DNA of 64,000 nt from Synechococcus sp. PCC 7336 (GCF_000332275.1 NZ_CM001776.1:2686789-2750788), one strand, 5' to 3'; positions 1-9,112 are shown, counted from the stretch's first letter. Notes: generated by a model not told the origin, from the sequence alone. A program made the numbers and translations.

Positions 1-1116
1 GAGATTCATACTTGACCTGAAAAGATCGCCGACTGTAAACAGAGTAGAAATATTCTCAGGATTAATATTTAAGGCTTTTATATAGGTTTCGTGAGCTGCT
101 TTCTTGTCTCTCCTCGCGAGATAAAGATCCCCCAATGTCAAGTATATTTCTTCTGAATTTGGGTTTTGTATAACCGCTTCTTGTAAATATTTGATTGCTC
201 CTTCAAGATCTCCTGACTTCCATATCAAAATGCCAAGATTATTTTGAGCTGCGGCAAATGTGGGAGAAACTGAAATTGCCTCTCTGTAATGTTTGATTGC
301 TATTTTAGGTTTGCCTGCTGACTCAAAAACTCGAGCTAAGTTGAAGTAACTTAAGGCATTATCGGGCTGCAATTGAATAGCTTTTTGGTAGCAGTCGATC
401 GCCAGATCTAGCTTGTCCGAGCTTTGGTAAATATTGCCGAGATCGATCTGATAAGAGGCATTCCCCTCATCGAGTTCTGAGGCACGGCTAACTCGCTCTA
501 AGGCGATATCGTTTTGATGGCGATCGATCGCTGCTAGCAGTCCCCATAAGTGCCAGCCATCAGCACAGTTAGGATAGAGTTCGAGTAACCGTCGATATTG
601 GGCATCAGCTTCGTCAAGCTGACCTGCTTGTTGATATTGACGAGCTCTATCGAGCAGTTGCTCTGGCAACTCGGCAGTTGTATCGATAGATGGAGCATTT
701 GCCTCTTCTGGTGCTGCGATCGCGCTTGCCTGCGAAGCAGATAACTGAGCGAGAGTGAGTTCTAAATTGAAATGGGCTTCTGTATATTCTGGCTCGATTT
801 CAATTGCTGCCCGATAGCTTTCAACGGCTTGCTCGAACTGTTCCTGTACCTGAAAGAGATTCCCAAGCGCGCAGTGGTATTTAGCAGTGTCGGCCTCTAG
901 GGCAATCGCTACGTGCAGCCTCTCTCTGGCAATTGTATAGCGATCGCGCTGTGCCCCAATGAGACCGAGAACATACCAGGCTTCAGCTTCGGTGGGGTGG
1001 CTCTCTACGAGCTGCTTCAAACAGTCTTCCGCTGCCTGCCACTGACCGGATTCGTAATATTGGATACCGAGGTGGAGCGGGTCTCCCTCGGGCATGGGGG
1101 TGGTGGGTGCCTGCAT
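1..1116 (-). CDS. TPR-repeat protein, C-terminus beyond window
   Basis: The frame is open from an ATG at 1116 to the window edge (372 codons, no stop), so the C-terminus is missing. The start has a clear AGGAG four bases upstream. The visible part is a chain of tetratricopeptide repeats (for example the segments with AEAWYVLGL, AKYHCALGN and DNALSYFNLARVF), a scaffold for protein-protein contacts. The first ~190 residues match the neighbouring gene at 1330-3924 nearly repeat by repeat (both begin MQAP and share GIQYYESGQW), so the two are tandem paralogs. The neighbour ends in a GT41 domain. Whether this copy also does cannot be seen, because TPRs continue to the edge. Likely role by family: a TPR protein or O-GlcNAc-transferase-like enzyme. 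The substrate is unknown. Confidence 0.85.
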   Translation of the reverse strand, partial: MQAPTTPMPEGDPLHLGIQYYESGQWQAAEDCLKQLVESHPTEAEAWYVLGLIGAQRDRYTIARERLHVAIALEADTAKYHCALGNLFQVQEQFEQAVESYRAAIEIEPEYTEAHFNLELTLAQLSASQASAIAAPEEANAPSIDTTAELPEQLLDRARQYQQAGQLDEADAQYRRLLELYPNCADGWHLWGLLAAIDRHQNDIALERVSRASELDEGNASYQIDLGNIYQSSDKLDLAIDCYQKAIQLQPDNALSYFNLARVFESAGKPKIAIKHYREAISVSPTFAAAQNNLGILIWKSGDLEGAIKYLQEAVIQNPNSEEIYLTLGDLYLARRDKKAAHETYIKALNINPENISTLFTVGDLFRSSMNL

Positions 1117-1329
1117 GAATCTCCTATCCAACGGTACCGAGCATTGCGATCGCCGTTTTAGCGATCGCGTTTCAGTCCCCTCAACTTACCCAGCAAGAGC
1201 TCGGAGTTTGACTCTCGCATTGAAAAGCCATCGGATGCTAAAGACGCACGATCGAGCGACGCAAGTTAATCGTTATTCCTATACAGATACGAGCTGTTTG
1301 TAAAACATTTCCAATGCATCAACACTTTC
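1117..1329. other. Intergenic region with duplicated upstream sequence
   Basis: This spacer between the two TPR genes carries the upstream region of the 1-1116 gene. About 1148-1212 resembles about 3957-4022 upstream of the second paralog: both contain a GCGATCGCCG-type HIP1 site, then CAACTTACCCAGCAAGAGCT, then a GGAG-type motif. The duplication therefore included the promoter side. No convincing -35/-10 pair was picked out. Confidence 0.5.
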
Positions 1330-3924
1330 TCAATTGCGGTATAAATTCATATATTTTGCCTGCATTTCCTCAACAACACTGTCGCGAAACTGTCGTTCGC
1401 TCCCCAGCTTGCAGGCAATCTCAACGTACTCTTCTGGAGTGCTGGCAACAGTGGCAGTCACCCCCAACGTTTGCAAAATCCCATAGGCATGTCGCCCCCG
1501 CATCTGCCTTCCCGGACAGGTCACAATCGGCAATCCACAGGCGATCGCCTCCAGTGTTGTGACTCCCCCCGACCAAGCGAATGTATCTAAAAAGACATCT
1601 GCGGTCTTATTCATCGCACAATACTCGGCCCATTCCCGTTGGGGGGCAATCTCGCAATAATCCGAGAAGTTTAATCCCCTCTCCTCAAATGCTCGGGCCA
1701 TTCTCCGAGCAAATTTCCCCGTGTAATGCTTGCTAAACGTTGCTAAGAAGAGAAATCTAGCATGAGGAACTCTCAATGCAATCTCAGCAAAGAGGTAGTC
1801 ATATTGAGGCAAGTATTTATGTAATGATTGGCAAGACAAATAGAAAATTTTTCCTTCTGCAATCCCCAAGCTCGATCTAGATGCAGTCAGATCGGGGATT
1901 TCAGGTAGATCGTAATAAGTGCCAATCCCAGGCAAACGGATCAGTGTTTCAGTATAGTGTGCCTCACCGTCTTGAGGCTCCATCAAGTCCCCTGACAAAA
2001 AGTAATCGATTGTCGGCAACCCCGTCGTTAAGGGATGTCCCCATGCCACGCATTGGATTGGGGCCAATTTGAGCGATGCCACCAATAATCCTAAGGGTTC
2101 CATGCCCAGATCTAAGTACACCAATATATCTAATGCATCTGCAGCAATCAATTTAGCAATTTGTTTAAAGTCCAGCTCGTTAGACTGACAGACAAAGCGA
2201 TCGCTAGCCTGCTTATATCGCTCGGTATAGTCATCAATTACTGGGCTAAAGCAGTAGCTATAAATTTCAAATCGAGAGCGATCTGCCTGTTCTAGCCAAC
2301 CCAAAAATAGCTTACCAACACTATGACGCCTCATGTGCCAAGAAATATATCCAATCCGAATCTTTTTCCGATCGATAGCAGATCTGCGGTTGGAATTGAG
2401 TGCGGAGAAGTACTTCTGAACCAATGCGTGAGTAAAGCTATTCTTCGTGGCAATAGGAATGATGTCATCTTTTCCTTGATAGGATAAATAAAACTGAAAA
2501 TTACTAAACAGATAGTTATCAACATTTATGTCTTCTGCAGTAAGTGAACTTTGGATACTGTCAAGCTTCTCCAATCCATCCAAATGGCGCTTTCGATAGA
2601 TTTCGCTCTCCGCCTCCGTTTCGAAAAATGTCGAACAAGCCAGTTCAGAGAACCATCTGAGATTGCGATCGCCTGGGAAGTGGGCAAGACCTCGTTGGGC
2701 TATATCGAGAGCCGCTTCAAGCTCCCCTTGCTCCAAGCGGGCTCGGCAAAGGCGATCGAACAGCGTGGAAGTGCAAACACCTAAAGAGAGTGCCTTCTGC
2801 AGGTGTTCGGTCGCGAGATCGTATTTCTTGAGAAATACCTGAAGCTTGCCTAGAGATTCATAAAGATCGGCATCCTCTGGAGTGAGGTTGATGGCTGCTA
2901 TAAAACTGCTTTCTACTTGAAACCACTGGCTGGTTTGGGTATAGGCTTCAGCTAGAGTTCGGTGACTCAGGCTTGTTGGCTGCTTAATGGTTGACAGAAC
3001 TTCAATCGATCGCTCCGGTTGACCATCGTGAAGTAACGCAACGCTCAAATTGATTTTATAGAGATCGAGAGCAGGATCGATCCCTACGGCTGCCCCGATT
3101 AATTGAATGGCCTTACGATGGTCCTTCTGGCTATCTGCTATAACTCCCAACAAATGAAGCGCATCAGGATTTTTAGGATTTGCATTTAAAACTTGCCAAT
3201 ACAGCTTTTGAGCTGCCTGAATATTGCCAGACTGATGATAATTCAAGGCGATAGAGATCGATGCTTTCTGGTAGGAGGTATTGTCTGGATCGAGCTCTAA
3301 AGCATGGCTAATTCGCTCTAAGGCGATATCATCTCGATGGCGATCGAGCGCGAGAAGTCCCCATGAGTACCACCCATCAGCACAGCCAGGATAGAGTTCG
3401 ACTAAACGCCGATATTGGGCTTCAGCTTCATCAAGCTGACCTGCTTTCCGGTATCGATTGGCGCTGCCGAGCAGTCGATCTAGCGACTCAGTGGCAGTAT
3501 CGACGAATGGAATCTGGTTTCCTTCCGATTGCCCGCTCTCGCTAGTTTGGTAGGAGGATAGCTGAGCGAGGGTGAGTTCTAAATTGAAATGGGCTTCCGT
3601 ATATTCTGGATCGATTGCGATCGCTGCTCGATAGCTTTCCGAGGCTTCCTTAAGTTGCGTCTGTGTTTGCAAGAGATTCCCAAGCGCGCAGTGATATTTC
3701 GCAATGCTAGGTTGTAGTGCGATCGCTAAACGCAGCCGCTCTTCAGCGATTAGATACTGTTCTTTCTGTACTCCGACGAGACCGAGAATGTACCAGGCTT
3801 CAGCTTGGGTGGGCCGGATATCTAGGAGCTGCTTCAAGCAGTCTTCTGCTGACAGCCACTGACCAGATTCGTAGTATTGGATGCCGAGATCGAGGGGATT
3901 TGGATCGGGAATGGGTGCCTGCAT
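1330..3924 (-). CDS. TPR protein with SPINDLY/OGT-like GT41 domain
   Basis: 864 residues. The N-terminal half (about 10-440) is tetratricopeptide repeats. The C-terminal part from about residue 505 (IRIGYISWHMRRHSVG) to the end is a glycosyltransferase family 41 domain, with the typical late motif LDTFAWSGGVTTLEAIACG followed by LPIVTCPG. Family members transfer a sugar, usually GlcNAc, from a UDP-sugar to Ser/Thr of proteins; the bacterial substrates are mostly unknown. An in-frame GTG three codons upstream exists, but ATG at 3924 is preferred: AGGTG lies about six bases upstream and the paralog starts at the same MQAP. Around residues 140-150 the linker is acidic and variable between paralogs. 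The gene is a tandem duplicate of the partial gene at 1-1116. Confidence 0.9.
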   Translation of the reverse strand: MQAPIPDPNPLDLGIQYYESGQWLSAEDCLKQLLDIRPTQAEAWYILGLVGVQKEQYLIAEERLRLAIALQPSIAKYHCALGNLLQTQTQLKEASESYRAAIAIDPEYTEAHFNLELTLAQLSSYQTSESGQSEGNQIPFVDTATESLDRLLGSANRYRKAGQLDEAEAQYRRLVELYPGCADGWYSWGLLALDRHRDDIALERISHALELDPDNTSYQKASISIALNYHQSGNIQAAQKLYWQVLNANPKNPDALHLLGVIADSQKDHRKAIQLIGAAVGIDPALDLYKINLSVALLHDGQPERSIEVLSTIKQPTSLSHRTLAEAYTQTSQWFQVESSFIAAINLTPEDADLYESLGKLQVFLKKYDLATEHLQKALSLGVCTSTLFDRLCRARLEQGELEAALDIAQRGLAHFPGDRNLRWFSELACSTFFETEAESEIYRKRHLDGLEKLDSIQSSLTAEDINVDNYLFSNFQFYLSYQGKDDIIPIATKNSFTHALVQKYFSALNSNRRSAIDRKKIRIGYISWHMRRHSVGKLFLGWLEQADRSRFEIYSYCFSPVIDDYTERYKQASDRFVCQSNELDFKQIAKLIAADALDILVYLDLGMEPLGLLVASLKLAPIQCVAWGHPLTTGLPTIDYFLSGDLMEPQDGEAHYTETLIRLPGIGTYYDLPEIPDLTASRSSLGIAEGKIFYLSCQSLHKYLPQYDYLFAEIALRVPHARFLFLATFSKHYTGKFARRMARAFEERGLNFSDYCEIAPQREWAEYCAMNKTADVFLDTFAWSGGVTTLEAIACGLPIVTCPGRQMRGRHAYGILQTLGVTATVASTPEEYVEIACKLGSERQFRDSVVEEMQAKYMNLYRN

Positions 3925-4099
3925 ACAAATCACCTATTCAACAACACCGAGTCTGGCGATCGCCGCTTTAGCGATTGCGCCACAATCCTTTCAACTTACC
4001 CAGCAAGAGCTGGGAGCTTGGCTCGCACAGTGAAATAAACTCGGGTGGCAATCCTCCTAGAGAGCGATTTAACTCCTGCGTCGAGCAATACGAAAGGGA

Positions 4100-4891
4100 T
4101 TACTCGGAGCCTGCGCCTAACGCTACTTCATACCCCAACTCAATTTCCCCAGGTTGAAACGTTTGCACTCCTGTAGCAGTCGCCACCTGCAATTCCCCTC
4201 TGGGGCCAATGCCCGTCACTGTAGCGCGATCGCCCACTTGGGGCACGACTGCCTGCCGATGCAACATGAGAGATTCATATGTAGGTTCCAACCCCGCCAG
4301 CCCCTTTGCCTGCCATGCCTCATACCCAGTTTCAATCCCCACAAGGGCGATCGCCGCTACGTCATGCAGATCCACGGTCTTCCCCAATACCTGCGCCAGA
4401 GAAATCCCCTTGGCGGGCACAGGATTATTGCCATTCAGTCCCAATCCGGCGATCGCCGCCGTTACCCGCCCCGCCCGCGATCGCCCTTGCAGCAGCACCC
4501 CCCCCAACTTGCGCCCATCAACGACTAAATCGTTGGGCCACTTCAGAGCCACTGCCACCCCCAAATCTCGACGTACTTGCAGTGCCACCCCCCAAGCAAT
4601 GGCCAGCGTCAGTTCCAACAGGCGAGGCAACGCGACCGACGGATACAGCAACACCGATAGATAGAGCCCTCCCACTGCCGATTCCCAAATGTGACCCCGC
4701 TGGCCGCGGCCGGCCCGTTGCTGCATAGCGATCGCCGCTGTCCCTTCTGGTAAGGGATGTCCTCCAGATAGACTCGATTGAGCCCAGTCCGAAAGCAGTC
4801 GATTGGTGGAATCGAGTACCGCATATTGAACTAAGTGATGTCCGCAGTAGTTTGCGGTCAGTTGCGATCTCAGGCGGGCGGGATCGAGCAT
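4100..4891 (-). CDS. birA: Biotin--[acetyl-CoA-carboxylase] ligase
   Basis: 263 residues from ATG at 4891 (MLDPARL). Motifs of the biotin protein ligase catalytic domain are visible: STNRLL near the start, QRAGRGQRGHIW (the biotinyl-5'-AMP loop), LKWPNDLVVDGRKLGGVL and GLGLNGN. The enzyme activates biotin with ATP and attaches it to the biotin carboxyl carrier protein of acetyl-CoA carboxylase, the entry step of fatty-acid synthesis. No N-terminal helix-turn-helix is present, so this is a class I (non-repressor) ligase. A longer frame reaches 5140 but would overlap tadA on the other strand; the chosen start leaves a 30-base divergent gap. The small C-terminal domain is present (LQVATATGVQTFQPGEIELGYE). 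Confidence 0.92.
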   Translation of the reverse strand: MLDPARLRSQLTANYCGHHLVQYAVLDSTNRLLSDWAQSSLSGGHPLPEGTAAIAMQQRAGRGQRGHIWESAVGGLYLSVLLYPSVALPRLLELTLAIAWGVALQVRRDLGVAVALKWPNDLVVDGRKLGGVLLQGRSRAGRVTAAIAGLGLNGNNPVPAKGISLAQVLGKTVDLHDVAAIALVGIETGYEAWQAKGLAGLEPTYESLMLHRQAVVPQVGDRATVTGIGPRGELQVATATGVQTFQPGEIELGYEVALGAGSE

Positions 4892-4921
4892 AGAGAATGG
4901 ATGGGAATGCGAGGATAAGCG

Positions 4922-5437
4922 ATGCATAACAGACGCGATCGCCACCATTGGATGCAGCAGGCGATCGCCGCAGCCCAGGCAGCAGGAGCGGCTGGCGAAA
5001 TTCCGGTGGGAGCAGTGGTGGTGTTCGACAATCGCCCGATCGCTGTGGCAGGCAACCGTCGAGAACGCGATCGCGATCCGACGGCCCATGCCGAAATTGT
5101 AGCGCTGCGCTCGGCCGGTCGGGCATTGAATCGATGGCAACTACAGGGCTGCACCCTCTACGTCACCCTAGAACCCTGCCCCATGTGCGCCAGTGCGATC
5201 GCCCAAGCCAGACTCGATCGCGTGGTCTACGGAGCCGACGATCCCAAAGCTGGAGCCATTCGCAGCGTTCTCAACTTACCGGCCAGCGCTGCCTCCTTCC
5301 ACCAGCCAGAGGCGATCGGCGGCATTCTGGAAACCCCCTGCCGTCAATTGCTGGCCAATTGGTTCCTCGCCCTCAGACAGAGCAAAGCACTCGATGCTCA
5401 TTCTGCTGGCGATCGCCCCCCGACAACCGATCGGTGA
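4922..5437 (+). CDS. tadA: tRNA-specific adenosine deaminase
   Basis: 171 residues. The zinc deaminase signature is complete: HAE (in DPTAHAEIVALR) and PCPMC about 30 residues later. Family enzymes deaminate adenosine-34 to inosine in the tRNA-Arg(ACG) anticodon. IPVGAVVV and YGADDPKAGAI are further TadA hallmarks. The last ~15 residues after ALRQSKALDAH are not conserved and run into HIP1-type sequence. The gene is divergent from birA. Confidence 0.95.
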   Translation: MHNRRDRHHWMQQAIAAAQAAGAAGEIPVGAVVVFDNRPIAVAGNRRERDRDPTAHAEIVALRSAGRALNRWQLQGCTLYVTLEPCPMCASAIAQARLDRVVYGADDPKAGAIRSVLNLPASAASFHQPEAIGGILETPCRQLLANWFLALRQSKALDAHSAGDRPPTTDR

Positions 5438-5650
5438 AATCTCAGGCATCCCGAAATTCCACGTATGGCGATCGCGATACCCATACAGGCTGACAGCCTT
5501 TTATGCAACCCTGAATATACGAGTATTTCAGAATACTGATAAAGCGAATGAAAAGTTATTTAAACGCCTGGGAATAGTAAGACAAAGCACAATTTCAATC
5601 GGCAAGTAATATTTGCTGCTTGTGTCTTGCCTCCATTCAGAGTTGTCCCC
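5438..5650. other. Intergenic spacer
   Basis: An AT-rich stretch between tadA and the M23 peptidase. A short palindrome (AGTATT, four-base loop, AATACT) lies at about 5522-5537. No RNA gene or clear promoter was recognised; the promoter for the downstream peptidase is expected here. Confidence 0.3.
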
Positions 5651-6787
5651 ATGCAGCAGCTTCAAAGCACTTCATCCAAGCTAAATCTTCGGCAAGCTTT
5701 TCAGACCGACAGATTGCGCATCGGAGAGCTCTTGCTGTTAAAGCAGGCGATCGGCCCTGCAGAATTACAAGCTGCACTGGCACGACAGCGAGTCAGCAGA
5801 CGACCTCTGGGGGAAGTGCTGGTTGAGGCAGGTTACATTACTCGCGCCCAACTGCGGCAGGTGTTGTGGGAACAGCGGATTCGCAATGCCATTGCCGCCA
5901 GCCTATTGGCTTTGGGGACCGCACTGTCGGCAATCCCTCAAGTAGCGAACGCTCAAGCCATCGATACAGCAGCCTGCCAGCGACAAGAGCAACAGCATTT
6001 CACACCTGCAGCCTACGGTCGAGAGACGATCGCTCCATCTTTGGGCTGGGTTCCGATCGGACAAGGGCGCATTCGTCCCCAGTTACGCGAACGACCCAGT
6101 ACTCGCTTGTCTAGAGTCATCACTCACCTGAGACCGGGGCACGTGATGGCAATTTTGGATCGGCTCGAGGGCTGGTATCGCGTCGAGATTGACGGTCGCT
6201 GCGGCTTTATTGCGGCCTCGGACATTGAGGTTTGGGCCGATCCCGACGGCCGCGATCCCGTGCCATTGCACAATCGTCCATCTGTGGCACAGCCCCTGCG
6301 GGGATTCAGTCATCCATTAGCTGGCGCGGGATATGTCTCTCAGGGGCCAAGTGGTTTTGCCACCCATCGCGGACGGGCAGAATTTTCCCTAGACTTTGCA
6401 GTAAAGCTGGGGACGCCCGTCTATGCCATGCGGGCAGGTCGCGTGGTGGGCCTAGAAGATCGCTTTCCCGACAGCGGTAGCGGCGCGGCAGGCATGCATC
6501 GAGTCAACTATATCTGGATCGAGCACGAGGGAGGCTATCGCTCGGCTTACGGTCATTTACAGCAGGGGTTCCGGCGGGCTGTCGGGATCGAAGTCGGCGA
6601 TCGCGTTGCAGCAGGCGAGCGAATTGGCTATTCAGGCAATTCTGGCTACAGTACAGCTCCCCACCTCCACGTAGAGGTCCATCGACTCGAACGCGGTACC
6701 TTCGGGCAATCAGTCCCCTTCCAGATCGATCGCCTTGTCACCCCTCCAGATCGGGTGGAGCTTGCGTTGCAAGCGCGCGATCGCTAG
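5651..6787 (+). CDS. M23 peptidase with MshEN-like N-terminus and SH3 domain
   Basis: 378 residues from ATG at 5651; a TTG eight codons upstream is possible. Order of parts: a helical MshEN/GspE-N-like segment at about 20-75 (RIGELLLL, RRPLGEVLVEAGYIT), a hydrophobic segment at about 79-101 ending ANA that looks like a membrane anchor or late signal, an SH3-like region (SRVITHLRPGHVMAI to GRCGFIAASDIEVW), then a lysostaphin-type M23 domain from about 235. Zinc ligands visible are HRGRAEFSLD and HLHVEVH. M23 enzymes cut peptidoglycan cross-links or, if degenerate, regulate amidases. An MshEN-like module (elsewhere in secretion ATPases, sometimes binding c-di-GMP) before the membrane segment is unusual. 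The 3' end is 5 bases from the convergent PRC-barrel gene. Confidence 0.88.
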   Translation: MQQLQSTSSKLNLRQAFQTDRLRIGELLLLKQAIGPAELQAALARQRVSRRPLGEVLVEAGYITRAQLRQVLWEQRIRNAIAASLLALGTALSAIPQVANAQAIDTAACQRQEQQHFTPAAYGRETIAPSLGWVPIGQGRIRPQLRERPSTRLSRVITHLRPGHVMAILDRLEGWYRVEIDGRCGFIAASDIEVWADPDGRDPVPLHNRPSVAQPLRGFSHPLAGAGYVSQGPSGFATHRGRAEFSLDFAVKLGTPVYAMRAGRVVGLEDRFPDSGSGAAGMHRVNYIWIEHEGGYRSAYGHLQQGFRRAVGIEVGDRVAAGERIGYSGNSGYSTAPHLHVEVHRLERGTFGQSVPFQIDRLVTPPDRVELALQARDR

Positions 6788-6792
6788 CGTCC

Positions 6793-7794
6793 TCAACCTA
6801 GATTCCGTGGAAACCCTCCGGCCTTGGGGGGAAAGTTACTACTGCTGGGTAGCGAGATGGAGCGGTCGGGGGGCAGGGGCGGATGAGAAAGGGTTTTTTT
6901 AGGGTGGGGAGCAGTCTTTGGCGATCCAGTTGCAGGCTTGCTGCCGAGCGGGACAGTATCAGCTTCGATATCTGGCTGGGGCTCTACACCGAACTCGGGC
7001 TCTAGATCGGATTCGATCTCTGTGTCGGTTACTAACTCTGTATTGGATTCAGGTGCTGCCGGTACTGCTGTCGCGTCTCGGGCTCCATCAGATATCGTTT
7101 CGGCACCATCAGTTTTGGCAAGACTGACATTGGCTCCAGCCGCGTCATCCTGGGGTTCGGGCTCTGGTATTGGCGGTTTGGATTCTGATGTTTCAGGGTT
7201 GGAGGTGGGCTGTGGAACAATGGATATCCCCGCTTCCGTCAACTCGTCAGCCCAAGCAAACTTGCCGATTCCTAACCGTTCGAGCCAGCCTCGCTTGACT
7301 AGAGATACCCGCTGTTGAGCTCCCTCAATGGCTTCTAGCGTCTCGCCGATCGCCAGATCTGCTCGATTAATCGCAAACGTGGTTTCTAACGCGGAGGGCA
7401 GTAGCGGCAAGCCAGTTGCCGATAGGCTCAACCGAGAAATCTCGCCCGAATCCGCATCAAATTCGAAGCCTTTGATTTTTCCGAGAGCAACGCCATCAGT
7501 TGTTTCTAGGGACTGCCCCACCAGTTTTGCAAGCTTTGCTGTTTCGAGGGGATCGCTCAAAGCACTGGGCTCTACTAAGACCGCTCCGGTGCCCATCAAT
7601 GTCACCTGCGAGAACGATACGGAGGCGATCGCAGACTTTTCAGCGGAACTGCGAATTGCAAACCCCACCACCTTCAACGCTTGAGGATCCACCCATAGCT
7701 GCACGACCAATCCCAATCGCTTAACCGTACCCCTGGTAAAGGCTTGCGTTCCTAAAAGCTGCGATCGGCGACGCAGTTGCGAAGCAGTAGACAC
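6793..7794 (-). CDS. PRC-barrel domain protein with acidic Pro/Glu tail
   Basis: 333 residues from a GTG at 7794 with AGAGGA about 8 bases upstream. Two PRC-barrel-like segments are visible (about 8-85, with VKRLGLVVQLWVDPQALKVVGF, and about 95-165, with GVALGKIKGFEFDADSGEI). PRC-barrels are small beta folds used for assembly or RNA contacts; similar two-barrel proteins are common in cyanobacteria with no proven role. From about 190 onward the chain is low complexity (Glu, Pro, Thr, Asp) and ends in a Pro/Ser-rich basic stretch. It lies downstream of the Rrf2 gene in the same direction, so the two may be co-transcribed. Confidence 0.75.
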   Translation of the reverse strand: MSTASQLRRRSQLLGTQAFTRGTVKRLGLVVQLWVDPQALKVVGFAIRSSAEKSAIASVSFSQVTLMGTGAVLVEPSALSDPLETAKLAKLVGQSLETTDGVALGKIKGFEFDADSGEISRLSLSATGLPLLPSALETTFAINRADLAIGETLEAIEGAQQRVSLVKRGWLERLGIGKFAWADELTEAGISIVPQPTSNPETSESKPPIPEPEPQDDAAGANVSLAKTDGAETISDGARDATAVPAAPESNTELVTDTEIESDLEPEFGVEPQPDIEADTVPLGSKPATGSPKTAPHPKKTLSHPPLPPDRSISLPSSSNFPPKAGGFPRNLG

Positions 7795-7833
7795 AGTTAG
7801 CGATCCTCTCGCGGACGGACTCAGATGGTTGTC

Positions 7834-8274
7834 CTAAATGTAGTACATCACGTTCGCCCGCTGCTGCTGTGCCCGCAAATCGCACAGATCCTGAAGCGTA
7901 TATTTTTTCAAAATGGCATCGGCAGCCAATCGCGCTTCCTGCCACGTTTCTCGCAGGATTTTCCCTTCGGCAGTCCCGGAATCTGATGTTGTTGCACGCT
8001 GCTTGGCGGCCTCCGCCCCTTCGATCGCCTCGATCGCCTCCTGCAGGCAGATGTTCCAGGGTTCCCGACCTAACAAGTAACCCCCTTTGGCTCCTCGCTG
8101 ACTGCGCACAATCCCCTGACGGCGCAGAATCGCCAGTAACTGCTCTAAGTAGCGCTCGGGAATATCTTGCTTGGTGGCAATTTGCTTGATCTGCAACGGC
8201 TCGCCTGTATCGTAGTGCTGTGCTAATTCAAACAGCGCCAACAGGGCATATTCGCATTTACAAGACAGTTGCAC
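7834..8274 (-). CDS. Rrf2 family transcriptional regulator
   Basis: 146 residues, GTG start. The N-terminal winged helix fits Rrf2 (LSCKCEYALLALFELA, then IPERYLEQLLAILRRQGIVRSQRGAKGGYLLGR). IscR/NsrR members bind an Fe-S cluster through three cysteines in the middle of the protein. Here that region (EGAEAAKQRATTSDSGTAE) has no cysteine, so sensing is either cluster-free or uses the N-terminal Cys5/Cys7 pair. The target is unknown. It sits 40 bases upstream of the PRC-barrel gene, on the same strand. Confidence 0.9.
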   Translation of the reverse strand: MQLSCKCEYALLALFELAQHYDTGEPLQIKQIATKQDIPERYLEQLLAILRRQGIVRSQRGAKGGYLLGREPWNICLQEAIEAIEGAEAAKQRATTSDSGTAEGKILRETWQEARLAADAILKKYTLQDLCDLRAQQQRANVMYYI

Positions 8275-8343
8275 GGTGACAGTTGTTGGGGCGAATGCAA
8301 TCGACCCCAGTATACCCCGGTATTCCGCTCGAGATTTGCGGGT

Positions 8344-9081
8344 TTAAACAGCAGGCTTGGCTAACACCAAGATCCCCATCAGTCCTCCGGCCAGATCGTA
8401 AAACTGGGGCATCTCGAAACCCGCCGCGATCGCCAACTGACCCTGCTCGGCAGCCGTGGGAAAGTTCGCGAGGCTTTGCTGAATGTATTCATACTCTTGC
8501 TGCAGTCCCAAGCTGGCAGCCGCAGGCACCACAACTGCATCTAAATAAAGCTGCTGAAACTCTGCCATCCAGTGAGATGAGGTGAAGTCCAGCCGTTGAA
8601 AATCGAGAATCGCTGCCCGGGCCCCCGGCACGAGCACTCGCCGCAGTTCTCGCAGTGCCTGAGGAATATCCGTCAGGTTGCGCAGGCCGTAGCCCACAGT
8701 CGCGGCATCGAAAGAGTTTTCTGCAAAGGGCAAGTGTAGGGCATCGGCACAGATCCAATCCAACTGACCCCGCTGCGCTCGATCGCCTGCCCTCTGCGAT
8801 CGCCGTCGCGCGATCGCCAACAACTGCTCCGATACATCAACGCCAACGATGCGACCGCTCGGCCCCACCGCCCGAGCGAGCTGTAGGGCCAGATCCCCCG
8901 AGCCACAGCACAGATCCAACACCGTGCCCCCCTGTGGCGGCTGTGCCCATCCCACCGCCATGCCTTTCCAAACGCGGTGAAGCCCCAAACTGAGCCAATC
9001 GTTGAGGCGATCGTATTGGGGAGCAATGCGATCGAACAGATCTCGCACGTCGGCAACAGACTGCACGGTAGAGCTAGGCAT
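8344..9081 (-). CDS. menG: 2-phytyl-1,4-naphthoquinone (UbiE/MenG) methyltransferase
   Basis: 245 residues from ATG at 9081; the longer frame to 9129 would run into lptF. It is a class I SAM methyltransferase with VLDLCCGSGDLALQLA, the family motif DRLNDWLSLGLHRVWK and YGLRNLTDIPQALRELRRVL. In cyanobacteria the UbiE homologue methylates demethylphylloquinone, the last step to phylloquinone, the photosystem I electron carrier. It is the last gene in the run lptA-lptB-lptF/G-menG, 31 bases after lptF/G. The linkage is probably transcriptional only. Confidence 0.92.
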   Translation of the reverse strand: MPSSTVQSVADVRDLFDRIAPQYDRLNDWLSLGLHRVWKGMAVGWAQPPQGGTVLDLCCGSGDLALQLARAVGPSGRIVGVDVSEQLLAIARRRSQRAGDRAQRGQLDWICADALHLPFAENSFDAATVGYGLRNLTDIPQALRELRRVLVPGARAAILDFQRLDFTSSHWMAEFQQLYLDAVVVPAAASLGLQQEYEYIQQSLANFPTAAEQGQLAIAAGFEMPQFYDLAGGLMGILVLAKPAV

Positions 9082-9112
9082 AGGGGTGGGGGAATAGGGG
9101 GATGGGGCGAAT

